From positions 1 to 60,286 of the IMG/VR virus record IMGVR_UViG_3300031539_000028: a stretch of 60,286 bases of DNA. One strand, 5' to 3'. A program made the translations under genes and the position numbers. Below the pieces are notes generated by a model. It was not told the DNA's origin and did not search any database. It saw only the letters and a program-made list of their open reading frames with translations. The first letter of the stretch is position 1, and each line of letters opens with the position of its first letter. Below, one piece after another: positions 41,651-49,838 of this stretch. The DNA comes from a virus.

Positions 41651-42804
41651 TGGGGAGCAGAAACCTAGGCATGAACGTGTTCGACGCAGCCATGACGCGC
41701 ATGCGGGAGCTCTACGCCCGCGGCGACAGGGTGGTGGTGTCGTTCAGCGCCGGCAAGGACTCCGGCGTGTGCGTCGAGCTGTGCGTGATGGCGGCCCGCG
41801 AGGAGGGCCGTCTGCCGATCGACGTCGTGATGCGCGATGAGGAGATCATGTTCCCGGGCACGTTCGAGTACGCCGAGCGCGTCGCGGCCCGCCCTGAGAT
41901 CAACTTCCACTGGGTGATCGCCAATCAGCCCATCCTGAACGCGTTCAACCGGGCCGACCCATACTTCTGGACGTTCGACCCGGAGCTCTCGCCGGATGAG
42001 TGGGTCAGGCGCCCGCCCGACATCGCGAAGCAGATCGCGGAGAAGAACATCGAGGCGCTCGTGACGCCGGAGAAGTTCCCGATAAAGGACGGGCAGAGGC
42101 TCTTCGACGTCGTCGGACTCAGGACGCAGGAGAGCGTTCGTCGCAAGCTCGGCCTTCACTCCTCGGGAGGCTACCTCACGGGGGAGAATCGGTGGGGCAT
42201 CCGGAAGTGCCGGCCGATCTACGACTGGACGGACGGAGACGTGTGGCTCGCGCATCAACGATTCGGGTGGGACTACAACCACGCCTACGACGTGATGAAC
42301 AGGATGGGCGTGCCGAGGAACAACCTCAGGATCGCACCTCCCACGCTGAACGTGGCGGGGCTGAACACGCTGAAGGTGGCAGCCGCCGCATGGCCGAGGT
42401 GGTTCGAGCGCGTGTGCGCGCGGCTCGACGGGATTCGCTCCGCGGCTCAGTTCGGCCGTCGAGCGTGCTCCCCGATCAGGCGCAGCGGCGAGTCGTGGGA
42501 GGACTGCTATCGACGGACGTGCATCGAGGAGGCGCCCGACTGGATAGCCGAGCGTGCCAAGCACGCGGCCGACTACTACTCGAAGCGACATCCTGTCCAC
42601 TCGACGGAGCCGTTCCCGCAGGTGAAGGCGTGCCCCAACTGCCCGGGCGGACGCTCGGTCGCATCGTGGCGTGCTCTTGCCAGCGCCATGTGGAGCGGCG
42701 ATCCCTTCTGCATGAAGGTCACGGCGATAGGCCTGCCGTACATCGAGCCTGAGTTCTTCCGTCCAGGGGCCGGGACGTGGGGAGGCGGGAAACCATCATG
42801 GTAG
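41650..42804 (+). CDS. PAPS-reductase-like PP-loop protein (IbrA-like)
   Basis: This 384-aa protein carries the PP-loop SFSAGKDSG (residues 31-39) of the adenine nucleotide alpha hydrolase and PAPS reductase superfamily, plus a later RKCRPIYDWTDGDVW. A CPNCPGG pair near the C-terminus may bind metal. IbrA-like family members often stand beside ParB-like IbrB and DNA methylases, as here. The enzyme may activate a nucleotide or transfer sulfur. The biochemical reaction is not established for this group. Confidence 0.82.
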   Translation: MGSRNLGMNVFDAAMTRMRELYARGDRVVVSFSAGKDSGVCVELCVMAAREEGRLPIDVVMRDEEIMFPGTFEYAERVAARPEINFHWVIANQPILNAFNRADPYFWTFDPELSPDEWVRRPPDIAKQIAEKNIEALVTPEKFPIKDGQRLFDVVGLRTQESVRRKLGLHSSGGYLTGENRWGIRKCRPIYDWTDGDVWLAHQRFGWDYNHAYDVMNRMGVPRNNLRIAPPTLNVAGLNTLKVAAAAWPRWFERVCARLDGIRSAAQFGRRACSPIRRSGESWEDCYRRTCIEEAPDWIAERAKHAADYYSKRHPVHSTEPFPQVKACPNCPGGRSVASWRALASAMWSGDPFCMKVTAIGLPYIEPEFFRPGAGTWGGGKPSW

Positions 42805-43532
42805 TCGACCGCATGCCGGACGGCTCGTGGCGATACGGCGACGCCGGTGACCGCTTCCCGATCAGCCCAGGCGACGTGTGGGCATCGGGGGGCCATGTGC
42901 TCGCGTGCGGGGACATCGAGCGCGGCTCGGCGGATGAGCTGCTGAACAGGTTCGCCCCGCGCGGGCCAGCCTGCGCGTACACCGACCCGCCGTTCAACGC
43001 GGCTCAAGCGACGTCGTTCCGGACGAAGGCCGGGGTCAACCGGCGCGTCGACTTCGACGCGTTTCTGGACAAGCTCATGACAGCGGTCTTCAGGGTGTTC
43101 GGATTCTCGTGGGTCGAGACGGGGATCGAGAGCGAGGCGCAGCTCCTCGCCGCCGTCAGCAGGGTGAGCAGGGAGCCCGTCAGCGCCAGGCGCTTCGAGG
43201 TCACCTACTACGGCAAGGCTCCATCGCTGCTGTTCGCGTTCGCCCGCCCGGGCTTCGGAGATGCGCTCTTCTGGCTGCCAGACCTGAGAGGGATGGACGA
43301 CGAGCGCACGCCGCGGGAGGCGATCTTGGCGTCGTGCGTCGAGGGGGCCACCGTCTTCGACCCATGCCTGGGACGAGGTCTCACTTGCAGGACGGCTCAG
43401 GAGAACAACCGAAAGTGCATCGGGATGGAGCTCCATCCGCGCCGGCTGGCGTGCGTGCTGGCATGGCTGAAGGATGAGCACGGGCACTCGCCGAGCAAGG
43501 TCGGCGAGCTGGAAACCATGAAGGGGGCGTAG
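42798..43532 (+). CDS. DNA amino-methyltransferase (beta-class order)
   Basis: This 244-aa protein has catalytic motif IV YTDPPFN (residues 61-67) before motif I VFDPCLGRGLTC (about 186-197), the order of beta-class N6-adenine or N4-cytosine methylases. The GMELHPRR segment follows as expected. ATG 42798 follows GGAGGCGGG and overlaps the PP-loop gene by 7 nt. Its short length suggests a reduced target-recognition domain. Confidence 0.85.
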   Translation: MVVDRMPDGSWRYGDAGDRFPISPGDVWASGGHVLACGDIERGSADELLNRFAPRGPACAYTDPPFNAAQATSFRTKAGVNRRVDFDAFLDKLMTAVFRVFGFSWVETGIESEAQLLAAVSRVSREPVSARRFEVTYYGKAPSLLFAFARPGFGDALFWLPDLRGMDDERTPREAILASCVEGATVFDPCLGRGLTCRTAQENNRKCIGMELHPRRLACVLAWLKDEHGHSPSKVGELETMKGA

Positions 43533-43534
43533 CG

Positions 43535-44494
43535 ATGCCTGACGATCAGAAGCAGGGAGAGGCCGACGAGGTGAACGCGAAGGCGCAGCGCACGAAGCTG
43601 AGCGCCATGAAGCGCAAGACCAAGAAGGCTATCGAGCGAAAGGCCACAAAGCTCGAGAGACTTGAGATCGCCTACGTCAAGGTGGACGCTCTCAGGCCGA
43701 ACACGTACAACCCTAACAGGCAGAATGAGCACGACTTCGAGCTCCTGATGCGGTCGATGGAGGAGGACGGCTTCACCCAGCCTGTTGTCGCCCTCAGGGA
43801 CGGCGAGATCGTGGACGGCGAGCACAGGTGGCGGGCCGCGAAGCAGCTCGGATACGACGAGATCCCCGTCGTCTTCACCGACATGACGCCCGCACAGATG
43901 AAGATCGCCACTCTCAGGCACAACCGCGCCCGCGGCTCCGAGGACGTGGAGCAGTCCGCTCAGGTGCTCCGCGACCTCAGAGAGCTCGGCGCGCTAGACT
44001 GGGCCCAGGACTCTCTGATGCTCGACGACGTCGAGATGTCGAGGCTGCTCGAGGACATCGGCGCACCGGAGTCGCTCGCGTCCGAGGAGTTCGGGGAGGC
44101 GTGGGCTCCGGAGCGCGGGATCACGTCATCCGATGGATACGAGGTCGGCGTCGAGGTGGCGGCTCACGACGACGGGGCAGGAAGCATCAACGCATCCGCC
44201 GCGACGACCCGCGCCAAGGAGGATATCAGGGAGCGCGAGAAGCGAATCGCAGCCGCCAAGACCGAGGAGGAGCGGCAGATGGCATCCCGAGAGATGAAGC
44301 TCTTTCGCCTCTCGTTGACGTTCGCCGGTGAAGAGGCTACAGTGATCAAGAGGGTGCTCGGCAAGAGGTCAGCTGAGCGCCTCTTGGAGCTCTGCCATGC
44401 GGAACTCGACAGGCAGGGGCTCGGCGAGGAGCCAGCGACGGCTGCTCTGGAAACGGAGAGCGAGGCGCAGAGTTCGGATTCGCAAGAGCCATAA
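43535..44494 (+). CDS. ParB/Srx-domain protein (IbrB-like)
   Basis: This 319-aa protein has the ParB/sulfiredoxin core IVDGEHRWRAAKQLG (about 92-106), with the nucleotide-binding GEHR at 95-98, and LRPNTYNPNRQNEHDF before it. The C-terminal 120 residues are charged helices. ParB-like proteins with this core bind or hydrolyse CTP and may nick DNA. It starts 2 nt after the methylase stop and follows the PP-loop and methylase genes, matching the IbrA/IbrB neighbourhood. Confidence 0.85.
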   Translation: MPDDQKQGEADEVNAKAQRTKLSAMKRKTKKAIERKATKLERLEIAYVKVDALRPNTYNPNRQNEHDFELLMRSMEEDGFTQPVVALRDGEIVDGEHRWRAAKQLGYDEIPVVFTDMTPAQMKIATLRHNRARGSEDVEQSAQVLRDLRELGALDWAQDSLMLDDVEMSRLLEDIGAPESLASEEFGEAWAPERGITSSDGYEVGVEVAAHDDGAGSINASAATTRAKEDIREREKRIAAAKTEEERQMASREMKLFRLSLTFAGEEATVIKRVLGKRSAERLLELCHAELDRQGLGEEPATAALETESEAQSSDSQEP

Positions 44495-44503
44495 GGATCG
44501 AGC

Positions 44504-44602
44504 GTTGTGACCACGAGTTACCGCACGGTTACGAAAAGTGCTGACGACCCGGCTTTTTCATGTTTGGGCGAGGAGCCTTCGCCCGCGCGCGTATAAGAGT
44601 GC
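44504..44602 (+). promoter_or_regulatory. Conserved hairpin-promoter block, copy 2
   Basis: GAAAAGTGCTGACGACCCGG folds with CTTTTTC into the same hairpin as at 33346, and GCGCGCGTATAAGAG follows at the same distance. The -10-like TATAAG is at 44592-44597. It sits before the terminase small subunit gene. Confidence 0.65.
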
Positions 44603-44613
44603 GAGGTGCGGCT

Positions 44614-45276
44614 GTGGCAAAGAGCGATCACAAGAGCCGGGCAGTGAACAGGGCGCTCGGCGTCGCCCGAGTCCCGTGGGAGATTCAGGAGGGCGAGACG
44701 TCCAAGGCCTTCGAGGCATTCGTCGTCTACCGGGGGCTGCCACCGTCCGAGCGCAGCGTGGAGAAGGCCGGAAAAGTGCTCGGCAAGTCGACTGGCACTC
44801 TGGATCGCTGGACTGCCAAGTACGGGTGGGTCAGGCGTGCCCGGGCGTGGGACGACGAGCAGGACGCCGCGACTCGCAATGCCGAGCTGGAGTCACGGCG
44901 GAAGATGGGAAAGCGGCACGCGCAGCAGGCTCAGACCTTCGAGCGGCTCCTGATGGAGCCGGCTATGGCTCTCGCCGAGAAGCTCCGGGACAAGGAGTTC
45001 ACGGAAGGCTTCAGGAACAAGATATCGGTGCTTGAGCCTGGCGACCTGCTCGCTCTCGTGCGCGCCTGCGCGGGCGCCTATCCGTCGCTGATGCGTGCCG
45101 AGCGTCTCGCCAGCGGAGAGAGCACGGAGAACATCGAGGGGCGCGTCGCTGTGCATCAGGTCAAGGCGGTCGCTGCGAGGATCGCGGCGAGGGCGGCCAA
45201 GTACATACCTGACGAGAAGCTGCCTGCGTTCCTGAGCGACCTGAAGGCGGACCTTGCGAACGAGCTCGGCGAGTGA
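44614..45276 (+). CDS. Terminase small subunit
   Basis: This 220-aa protein precedes the large terminase gene and has a helix-turn-helix region RSVEKAGKVLGKSTGTLDRW, cited in parts (residues 50-69), then YGWVRRARAWDDE, as in many small terminases that recognise the packaging site. The rest is helical and could oligomerise. GTG 44614 is chosen because earlier starts fall in the conserved promoter block. The stop lies inside a perfect 13-bp inverted repeat. Confidence 0.75.
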   Translation: MAKSDHKSRAVNRALGVARVPWEIQEGETSKAFEAFVVYRGLPPSERSVEKAGKVLGKSTGTLDRWTAKYGWVRRARAWDDEQDAATRNAELESRRKMGKRHAQQAQTFERLLMEPAMALAEKLRDKEFTEGFRNKISVLEPGDLLALVRACAGAYPSLMRAERLASGESTENIEGRVAVHQVKAVAARIAARAAKYIPDEKLPAFLSDLKADLANELGE

Positions 45277-45292
45277 GGGACTCGCCGAGCTC
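45262..45292 (+). terminator. Perfect 13-bp inverted repeat at the end of the small terminase gene
   Basis: GAGCTCGGCGAGT and ACTCGCCGAGCTC flank a 5-nt loop and include the stop codon. There is no T tract, so it may act as a structural mRNA element or packaging-site arm as well as a terminator. Confidence 0.6.
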
Positions 45293-45337
45293 CAGATGAG
45301 GGGAGGCCAGCGTGGCAGCGTGACACAACGGGGGAGG

Positions 45338-45378
45338 TCGCCCGGCACCCACCCCAGTGACAGGAGCGTGCCGGGCGA
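45338..45378 (+). repeat. 11-bp inverted repeat between terminase genes
   Basis: TCGCCCGGCAC and GTGCCGGGCGA are perfectly paired around a 19-nt loop in the 134-nt gap between the two terminase genes. With the stem at 45262 it marks this gap as a candidate pac or cos region. Confidence 0.6.
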
Positions 45379-45410
45379 TTCCGTTGACCAGGCCTGCGCG
45401 GGAGGCGCGA

Positions 45411-47066
45411 ATGTCGAAGACGTGGCCGAAGCCGCCGTCGAGAAGAGGACGGCCAGACACGCGGCCAGAGCAGGATCAGTTTGTCAACACGTCCGACGTC
45501 TTCGGAACGATGTTCGACGAGGTCGTGTCAGAGGTCGAGGGCTACATCGCTGGTCATCGAGAGTTCGATCTCGGATACGACAGCATCGAGGACTTCGCCG
45601 CGAGCAGGCTTCAGATCACCGACAAGCAGGCTCGTCTCGTGCCATTCGTCCTGAACGGAGTTCAGCGCAGGGTGATGGACGTGAAGCGGCGCACGGTCGC
45701 GGATGGGAGGCCGGCGAAGTTCCTGATTCTCAAGTTCCGGCGCGGTGGGATCACCACGCTCGAGCAGGCGCTGTCCTATCAGATGGTGGCCACGAATCAC
45801 AACGCCAAGGTGGTGACACTCGCGCACACGTCGACTGACACGGGGAAGCTCTTCGCCATCCCACTTCTCATGCACCAGAAGGACTCGCAGGCTCCGTCGA
45901 GTCACCGGCGCGGGAACAGGCACGCCCTTGAGTTCCCTGGCATGAACTCGGCGTTCTACTGCGGGACCGCGGGGGCGTCGGGCTTCGGACGTGGACAGAC
46001 GCTTCAGCGCGTTCACGGCTCAGAGGTCTCGCGCTGGCACGAGCGGAGCGGAGGCCGTCAGATCGACCTTCAGGACGAGCTGGTCGTGGGTCTCACTGAG
46101 GCCGCCTCTCACGGAGAGATCACGATGGAGACTACGCCGAAGGGAGAGGAGTGGTTCTCCACGACGTACCGAGAAGCCAAGCGCGGGCTGAACGACTGGA
46201 CTCCGATCTTTCTGCCGTGGTTCGTGGACGACGACAACCGCGTCGAGATCACGCAGGAGGAGCGGGAGGAGATCGCCAGCACGCTGTCGGACGAGGAGAT
46301 CGAGCTCGTCGCAAGGCACAAGCTGACTCCCGAGCAGATCATGTGGCGGCGCACGAAGAAGAGGGGCTCCCGGCTCTTCCCGCAGGAATATCCGGAGGAC
46401 GACGAGTCGTGCTTCATGCGATCCGGCACGTCATTCTTCGACGTCGAGAAAGTGATCGGGCTCCTGAAGAGCGTTCCTGACTACGACAGGAGGCACACGG
46501 CGGGGGGCTATCACGTCGAGTGGGAGGAGCCTCAGGATGGCGTCAGGTACGTGTTGGGGGCAGATACGTCTGAGGGGCTCCCGGGGTGCGATTACAACGG
46601 CTACGGGGTCTTGAGACGCGACACCGGAGCTCAGGTGGCGTCCCTTCATGGTCTGTTCCGTCCGAAGGAGCTCGCAACGAGAATCTACGCGGCGCACCTG
46701 CGCTGGAACAAGGCTCTGGTTGGCATCGAGCGGGAGAATCACGGGCACGCCGTGCTACTCGCGGTGGAAGAGCTCGGGCTCAGGAGCCCGCGCAGGCTCT
46801 ATCACTTCTCGAAGGATCGGTCGGGGTGGAGCACAAACGCTGAGACGCGTCCGGTCATGCTGGACGAGCTGGCTACGTGGATCGACGAGGCTGGGCCTGA
46901 CAAGATCAAGGATCGTGACATGCTGTCGGAATGCCTGACCTTCAGACTTCAGACTTCCGGGAAGTTCGAGCACGACCCGGGGTGTCACGACGACACCGTG
47001 TTCAAGTGGGCGATAGCTCTTCAGATGCGCAAGGTCAGGACCCGCTCTCCCGAACTCTGGACGTGA
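45411..47066 (+). CDS. Terminase large subunit
   Basis: This 551-aa packaging motor has a deviant Walker A LKFRRGGITT (about 107-116), VHGSEVSRW (201-209, Walker B/lever region), MTTPKG-type coupling motif (ETTPKG, about 240-245), and nuclease motifs ADTSEG (about 383-388), GIEREN and HDDTVFKWAIAL (about 526-537). ATG 45411 follows GGAGGCGC. It should cut and package the DNA into the prohead. It is the only large terminase in the window. Confidence 0.9.
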   Translation: MSKTWPKPPSRRGRPDTRPEQDQFVNTSDVFGTMFDEVVSEVEGYIAGHREFDLGYDSIEDFAASRLQITDKQARLVPFVLNGVQRRVMDVKRRTVADGRPAKFLILKFRRGGITTLEQALSYQMVATNHNAKVVTLAHTSTDTGKLFAIPLLMHQKDSQAPSSHRRGNRHALEFPGMNSAFYCGTAGASGFGRGQTLQRVHGSEVSRWHERSGGRQIDLQDELVVGLTEAASHGEITMETTPKGEEWFSTTYREAKRGLNDWTPIFLPWFVDDDNRVEITQEEREEIASTLSDEEIELVARHKLTPEQIMWRRTKKRGSRLFPQEYPEDDESCFMRSGTSFFDVEKVIGLLKSVPDYDRRHTAGGYHVEWEEPQDGVRYVLGADTSEGLPGCDYNGYGVLRRDTGAQVASLHGLFRPKELATRIYAAHLRWNKALVGIERENHGHAVLLAVEELGLRSPRRLYHFSKDRSGWSTNAETRPVMLDELATWIDEAGPDKIKDRDMLSECLTFRLQTSGKFEHDPGCHDDTVFKWAIALQMRKVRTRSPELWT

Positions 47067-47078
47067 CTTATTTTCCGC

Positions 47079-47106
47079 TTGCGCTCTGACGCCTGCGCTG
47101 TATCAT
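47079..47106 (+). promoter_or_regulatory. Promoter after the terminase gene
   Basis: TTGCGC (47079-47084) and TATCAT (47101-47106) are 16 nt apart, upstream of the membrane-protein block. The CTTGC-type -35 box is shared with the candidate at 55619. Confidence 0.5.
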
Positions 47107-47131
47107 TCTGCCAGGAACGGGGAGGTGGGCT

Positions 47132-47533
47132 GTGGGAGAAGAGACGACGCCCGAGGTTGTCGTGCACGCGCCCGGCTACAAGTCGACGGAGTTCTGGCTC
47201 TCGCTCGCGGCGGTGCTCGCCGGCTTCATCCTCGCCAGCGGGGCCGTCGTCGAGGGGTCGCTCGCCTCGACCATCGTAGGAGGGGTCCTGACCGTGCTCG
47301 GCGTGCTCGGCTACACGAACGGCCGGACGGCCGTGAAGATCGCCGAGGAGCAGTGCAAGCGCGAGGAGGCCAGGGGCACCTCATTCGTCGCCTACGCGGC
47401 CGAGAAGGTCAAGGGAATGGTCGAGAGCCGCAAGAAGTCCGAGGCTGATGCAGCCGCGGCCAGGCTCACGGCCGAGGCCAAGGCGAACGAGCTGCCGGCT
47501 GTCGAAGACGGCGCTAGCGACGTCCTCCCGTAG
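47132..47533 (+). CDS. Holin-like membrane protein (133 aa)
   Basis: Two hydrophobic helices (STEFWLSLAAVLAGFILASG and LASTIVGGVLTVLGVLG) near the N-terminus are joined by a short loop, and the C-terminus is charged and coiled, the layout of a class II holin. GTG 47132 follows GGGGAGGTGGG. It opens a four-gene block of membrane proteins after the terminase. The lysis role is inferred from topology and neighbours only. Confidence 0.5.
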   Translation: MGEETTPEVVVHAPGYKSTEFWLSLAAVLAGFILASGAVVEGSLASTIVGGVLTVLGVLGYTNGRTAVKIAEEQCKREEARGTSFVAYAAEKVKGMVESRKKSEADAAAARLTAEAKANELPAVEDGASDVLP

Positions 47534-47541
47534 GAGACTCC

Positions 47542-47736
47542 GTGGACACCGTCAAGGCCACCGTCCTGATGATCGTCGAGGTGCTCCTGAAGGCGATCCT
47601 TCAGGCGCTCCCGGCGATCATGCGGGACGAGGCCCGCACCATCGAGCCGGACGAGCGCGACGACGAGATGCGAGAGCGTGCGCTGCGGGCCTTCTCCGAG
47701 TTCGAGGGGGTGGACCTTGACACTCTCAATCCTTGA
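47542..47736 (+). CDS. Small amphipathic protein (64 aa)
   Basis: The N-terminal half is a hydrophobic helix (VLMIVEVLLKAILQALP), and the C-terminus is acidic and arginine-rich. GTG 47542 follows TAGGAGAC. It may modulate the neighbouring holin-like protein, but this is a guess from position. Confidence 0.45.
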   Translation: MDTVKATVLMIVEVLLKAILQALPAIMRDEARTIEPDERDDEMRERALRAFSEFEGVDLDTLNP

Positions 47737-48145
47737 AGCGGTGCCGACGTGGGCTCTGGTCGTGTCCCTGCTCGCGCTGGCTCTCCTCGGAGGCTTCGTG
47801 ATCGGAGCCGTCGTGTACCTGTACCACCGTCGAGGAGACCGGCGAGTCGGAACGCGTGACTATCGCTTCCCCAACGCGCACAGATTCTGGCCGTGGATGT
47901 TCTGCGGCGTTGCGCTGGCGCTCCTCCTCGGCGGTTGCATGGAGCGGGCGGTGATCGTTCCTCCCACCGTTCCGGTCCGCCTCGCACAGAAGCTGTACGG
48001 CGTTCACGTTTGGGTGAAGAGCCTGGACGGCAAAGAGGTCAAGGCCAGGGCAGACCTGTTCCCGGGCATGATCATCGTCACCGACCCGAGGGACTTTCCG
48101 ACCGAGGCACGCGCCAAGTTCATGAACCTGAGGGGGGACGAGTGA
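47717..48145 (+). CDS. Membrane protein with internal lipobox (spanin-like candidate)
   Basis: TTG 47717 follows CGAGGGGGTGG. The 142-aa product has a transmembrane helix (about residues 12-34) and a second hydrophobic segment ending in a lipobox LLLGGC (Cys about 74). An in-frame ATG at 47897 would make a separate lipoprotein of about 82 residues with that lipobox near its start, as in an outer-membrane spanin. If so the host is diderm. Only topology supports this. Confidence 0.4.
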   Translation: MTLSILEAVPTWALVVSLLALALLGGFVIGAVVYLYHRRGDRRVGTRDYRFPNAHRFWPWMFCGVALALLLGGCMERAVIVPPTVPVRLAQKLYGVHVWVKSLDGKEVKARADLFPGMIIVTDPRDFPTEARAKFMNLRGDE

Positions 48146-48489
48146 TGATCGGCGAGCGTAACGGCGTATGGCGGGTGCTCGCGGTCGCGCTCATCGGCGT
48201 GGTCGTGACCGGCGTCATCTCGTGGCTCGGCTTCGCCAAGGACACGCCTGGACGCACCGAGGTTGCGGCGATGATAGACCGAGGGGCCTGCCAGGAGCCC
48301 GAGGTCAAGCAGATCGTCGCCGAGACGTCGCCATACATTCAGGATCGCGCCGTGATCCGGAAGAGCATCAACAACCTTGAGAGCAAGGTCGTGGAGCTCG
48401 ACGGTAGCGTGGACGGACTTCGGATGGAGCAGACGAAGCTGGTGGAGCGCATTGACCGCGTGCTCGAGAGACTTCCGCCGCCTCGATAG
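48145..48489 (+). CDS. Single-pass membrane protein with coiled coil (inner spanin-like candidate)
   Basis: This 114-aa protein has one N-terminal hydrophobic helix (WRVLAVALIGVVVTGVISWL) followed by a predicted coiled coil (SINNLESKVVELDGSVDGLR) and a proline-rich end. This is the layout of inner-membrane spanins and some anti-holins. ATG 48145 follows AGGGGGGACGAG and overlaps the previous stop. Confidence 0.4.
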   Translation: MIGERNGVWRVLAVALIGVVVTGVISWLGFAKDTPGRTEVAAMIDRGACQEPEVKQIVAETSPYIQDRAVIRKSINNLESKVVELDGSVDGLRMEQTKLVERIDRVLERLPPPR

Positions 48490-48498
48490 GGGATCGCC

Positions 48499-49836
48499 AT
48501 GGCACTCTCAGGACTCTTCGGGACGGCGATAGGGCAGGACGCTCAGGGCGGCGGCGGCGGCGGACTCCACGCCACGACGCATGAGAACGGCGGGGGCGAT
48601 GAGGTCGGAGTGGGCGGTCTGAGTGGAGAGCTCGCCGATCCACAGCCGCCCAAGGCGCACAAGACGTCGCATGAACCCGGTGGCGGCGACGCCATGACGG
48701 TTGATGCTGTTGCTGGTACGGGATCACTGCGCACGATTGGGACCGGCGCGCAGACCGCTTGCGCTGGGAATGACGCTCGGCTCTCCGATGCTCGCGCTCC
48801 GGTCTCCCATGAAAGCTCGCATAAGAATGGTGGGGCTGACGAAGTCGCGACTGTGACGGCTGCCTCCGGAGCGATCCCAAAGGCAGACGGTACTGGCAAG
48901 CTCCCCATCGAATGGATGCCTGCCGCCCTCATCGGCTCCATTAACTATCAGGGTACTTGGAACGCCAACACCAATACTCCGACGCTTTCCGACGCGACCG
49001 GCACGAAGGGTCACTACTATGTCGTGTCCGTCGCTGGAACACAGGATCTTGGCTCCGGTTCGGTCAGCTACAACATCGGAGACTGGGTCGTCCACAACGG
49101 AACCATCTACGAGAAGATCGACAACACCGACAGCGTGACTTCGGTCTTCAGCCGTACTGGCGCGGTGACGGCGCAAGCCAACGATTATACTCATGCGCAG
49201 CTTGCCAGCATCGGCGTGAATGACCATCATGCGCAAGTGCACGCCGCATCCCATCAGTCTGGTGGCGGTGACGCGATCAAGCTGGACGACCTCGCAACGC
49301 CGGACGACAACACTGACCTGGACGCGACGACCAGCATACATGGCCTACTCCCAAAGCTCGGCGGCGGCACCGCGAACTACCTGCGCGCGGACGGCACGTG
49401 GGCGGCTCCGCCGGGTGGTGGTGGTGGCGCGGTCACGCTCAACGAGCCTGCGGCTGATAACTCTGCAGGGACGCAGGCGATCTTCGACTCCGGGACCGTC
49501 GGCGAAGCAGTCGCACTCCCTGACCTGCTCTATCTGAAGAGCGACGGTAAGTGGTGGAAAGCCGATGCCGATGCGGCGGCATCTATGCCGGGCCTGCGGA
49601 TGGCGCTTGAATCCAAGACTGCGGACCAGATATGTTCCATGCTGGTGACGGGGCGTGTTCGCGACGATGATTGGGCCTGGACCGTCGGTGGACTGATTTA
49701 CGCCTCGACGACTGCGGGCGGCCTGACGCAGACCGCTCCCAGCGGTAGCGGGGACATCGTCCAGATAGTCGGCATGGCGTATCACGCCGACAAGATGATC
49801 TTCGATCCCAGCCCGGTGACAGCAGAGGTAGTGTAA
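48499..49836 (+). CDS. Tail fibre with H-rich GGxDE repeats (445 aa)
   Basis: Four or more copies of an (S/T)H-x-x-GG-x-D-E/A repeat stand in the first 115 residues and once near 275 (THENGGGDEV, SHEPGGGDAM, SHKNGGADEV, SHQSGGGDAI). This is the histidine-rich collar seen in trimeric phage tail fibres. A fibre stalk (LSDATGTKGHYYV, YNIGDWVVHNGTIY) and a C-terminal domain (LPKLGGGTANYLRADGTWAAP) follow. It is a receptor-binding fibre. It lies far from the tail genes, beside the glycine-rich adhesin, and uses more T-ending codons than its neighbours. Confidence 0.8.
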   Translation: MALSGLFGTAIGQDAQGGGGGGLHATTHENGGGDEVGVGGLSGELADPQPPKAHKTSHEPGGGDAMTVDAVAGTGSLRTIGTGAQTACAGNDARLSDARAPVSHESSHKNGGADEVATVTAASGAIPKADGTGKLPIEWMPAALIGSINYQGTWNANTNTPTLSDATGTKGHYYVVSVAGTQDLGSGSVSYNIGDWVVHNGTIYEKIDNTDSVTSVFSRTGAVTAQANDYTHAQLASIGVNDHHAQVHAASHQSGGGDAIKLDDLATPDDNTDLDATTSIHGLLPKLGGGTANYLRADGTWAAPPGGGGGAVTLNEPAADNSAGTQAIFDSGTVGEAVALPDLLYLKSDGKWWKADADAAASMPGLRMALESKTADQICSMLVTGRVRDDDWAWTVGGLIYASTTAGGLTQTAPSGSGDIVQIVGMAYHADKMIFDPSPVTAEVV

Positions 49837-49838
49837 AC

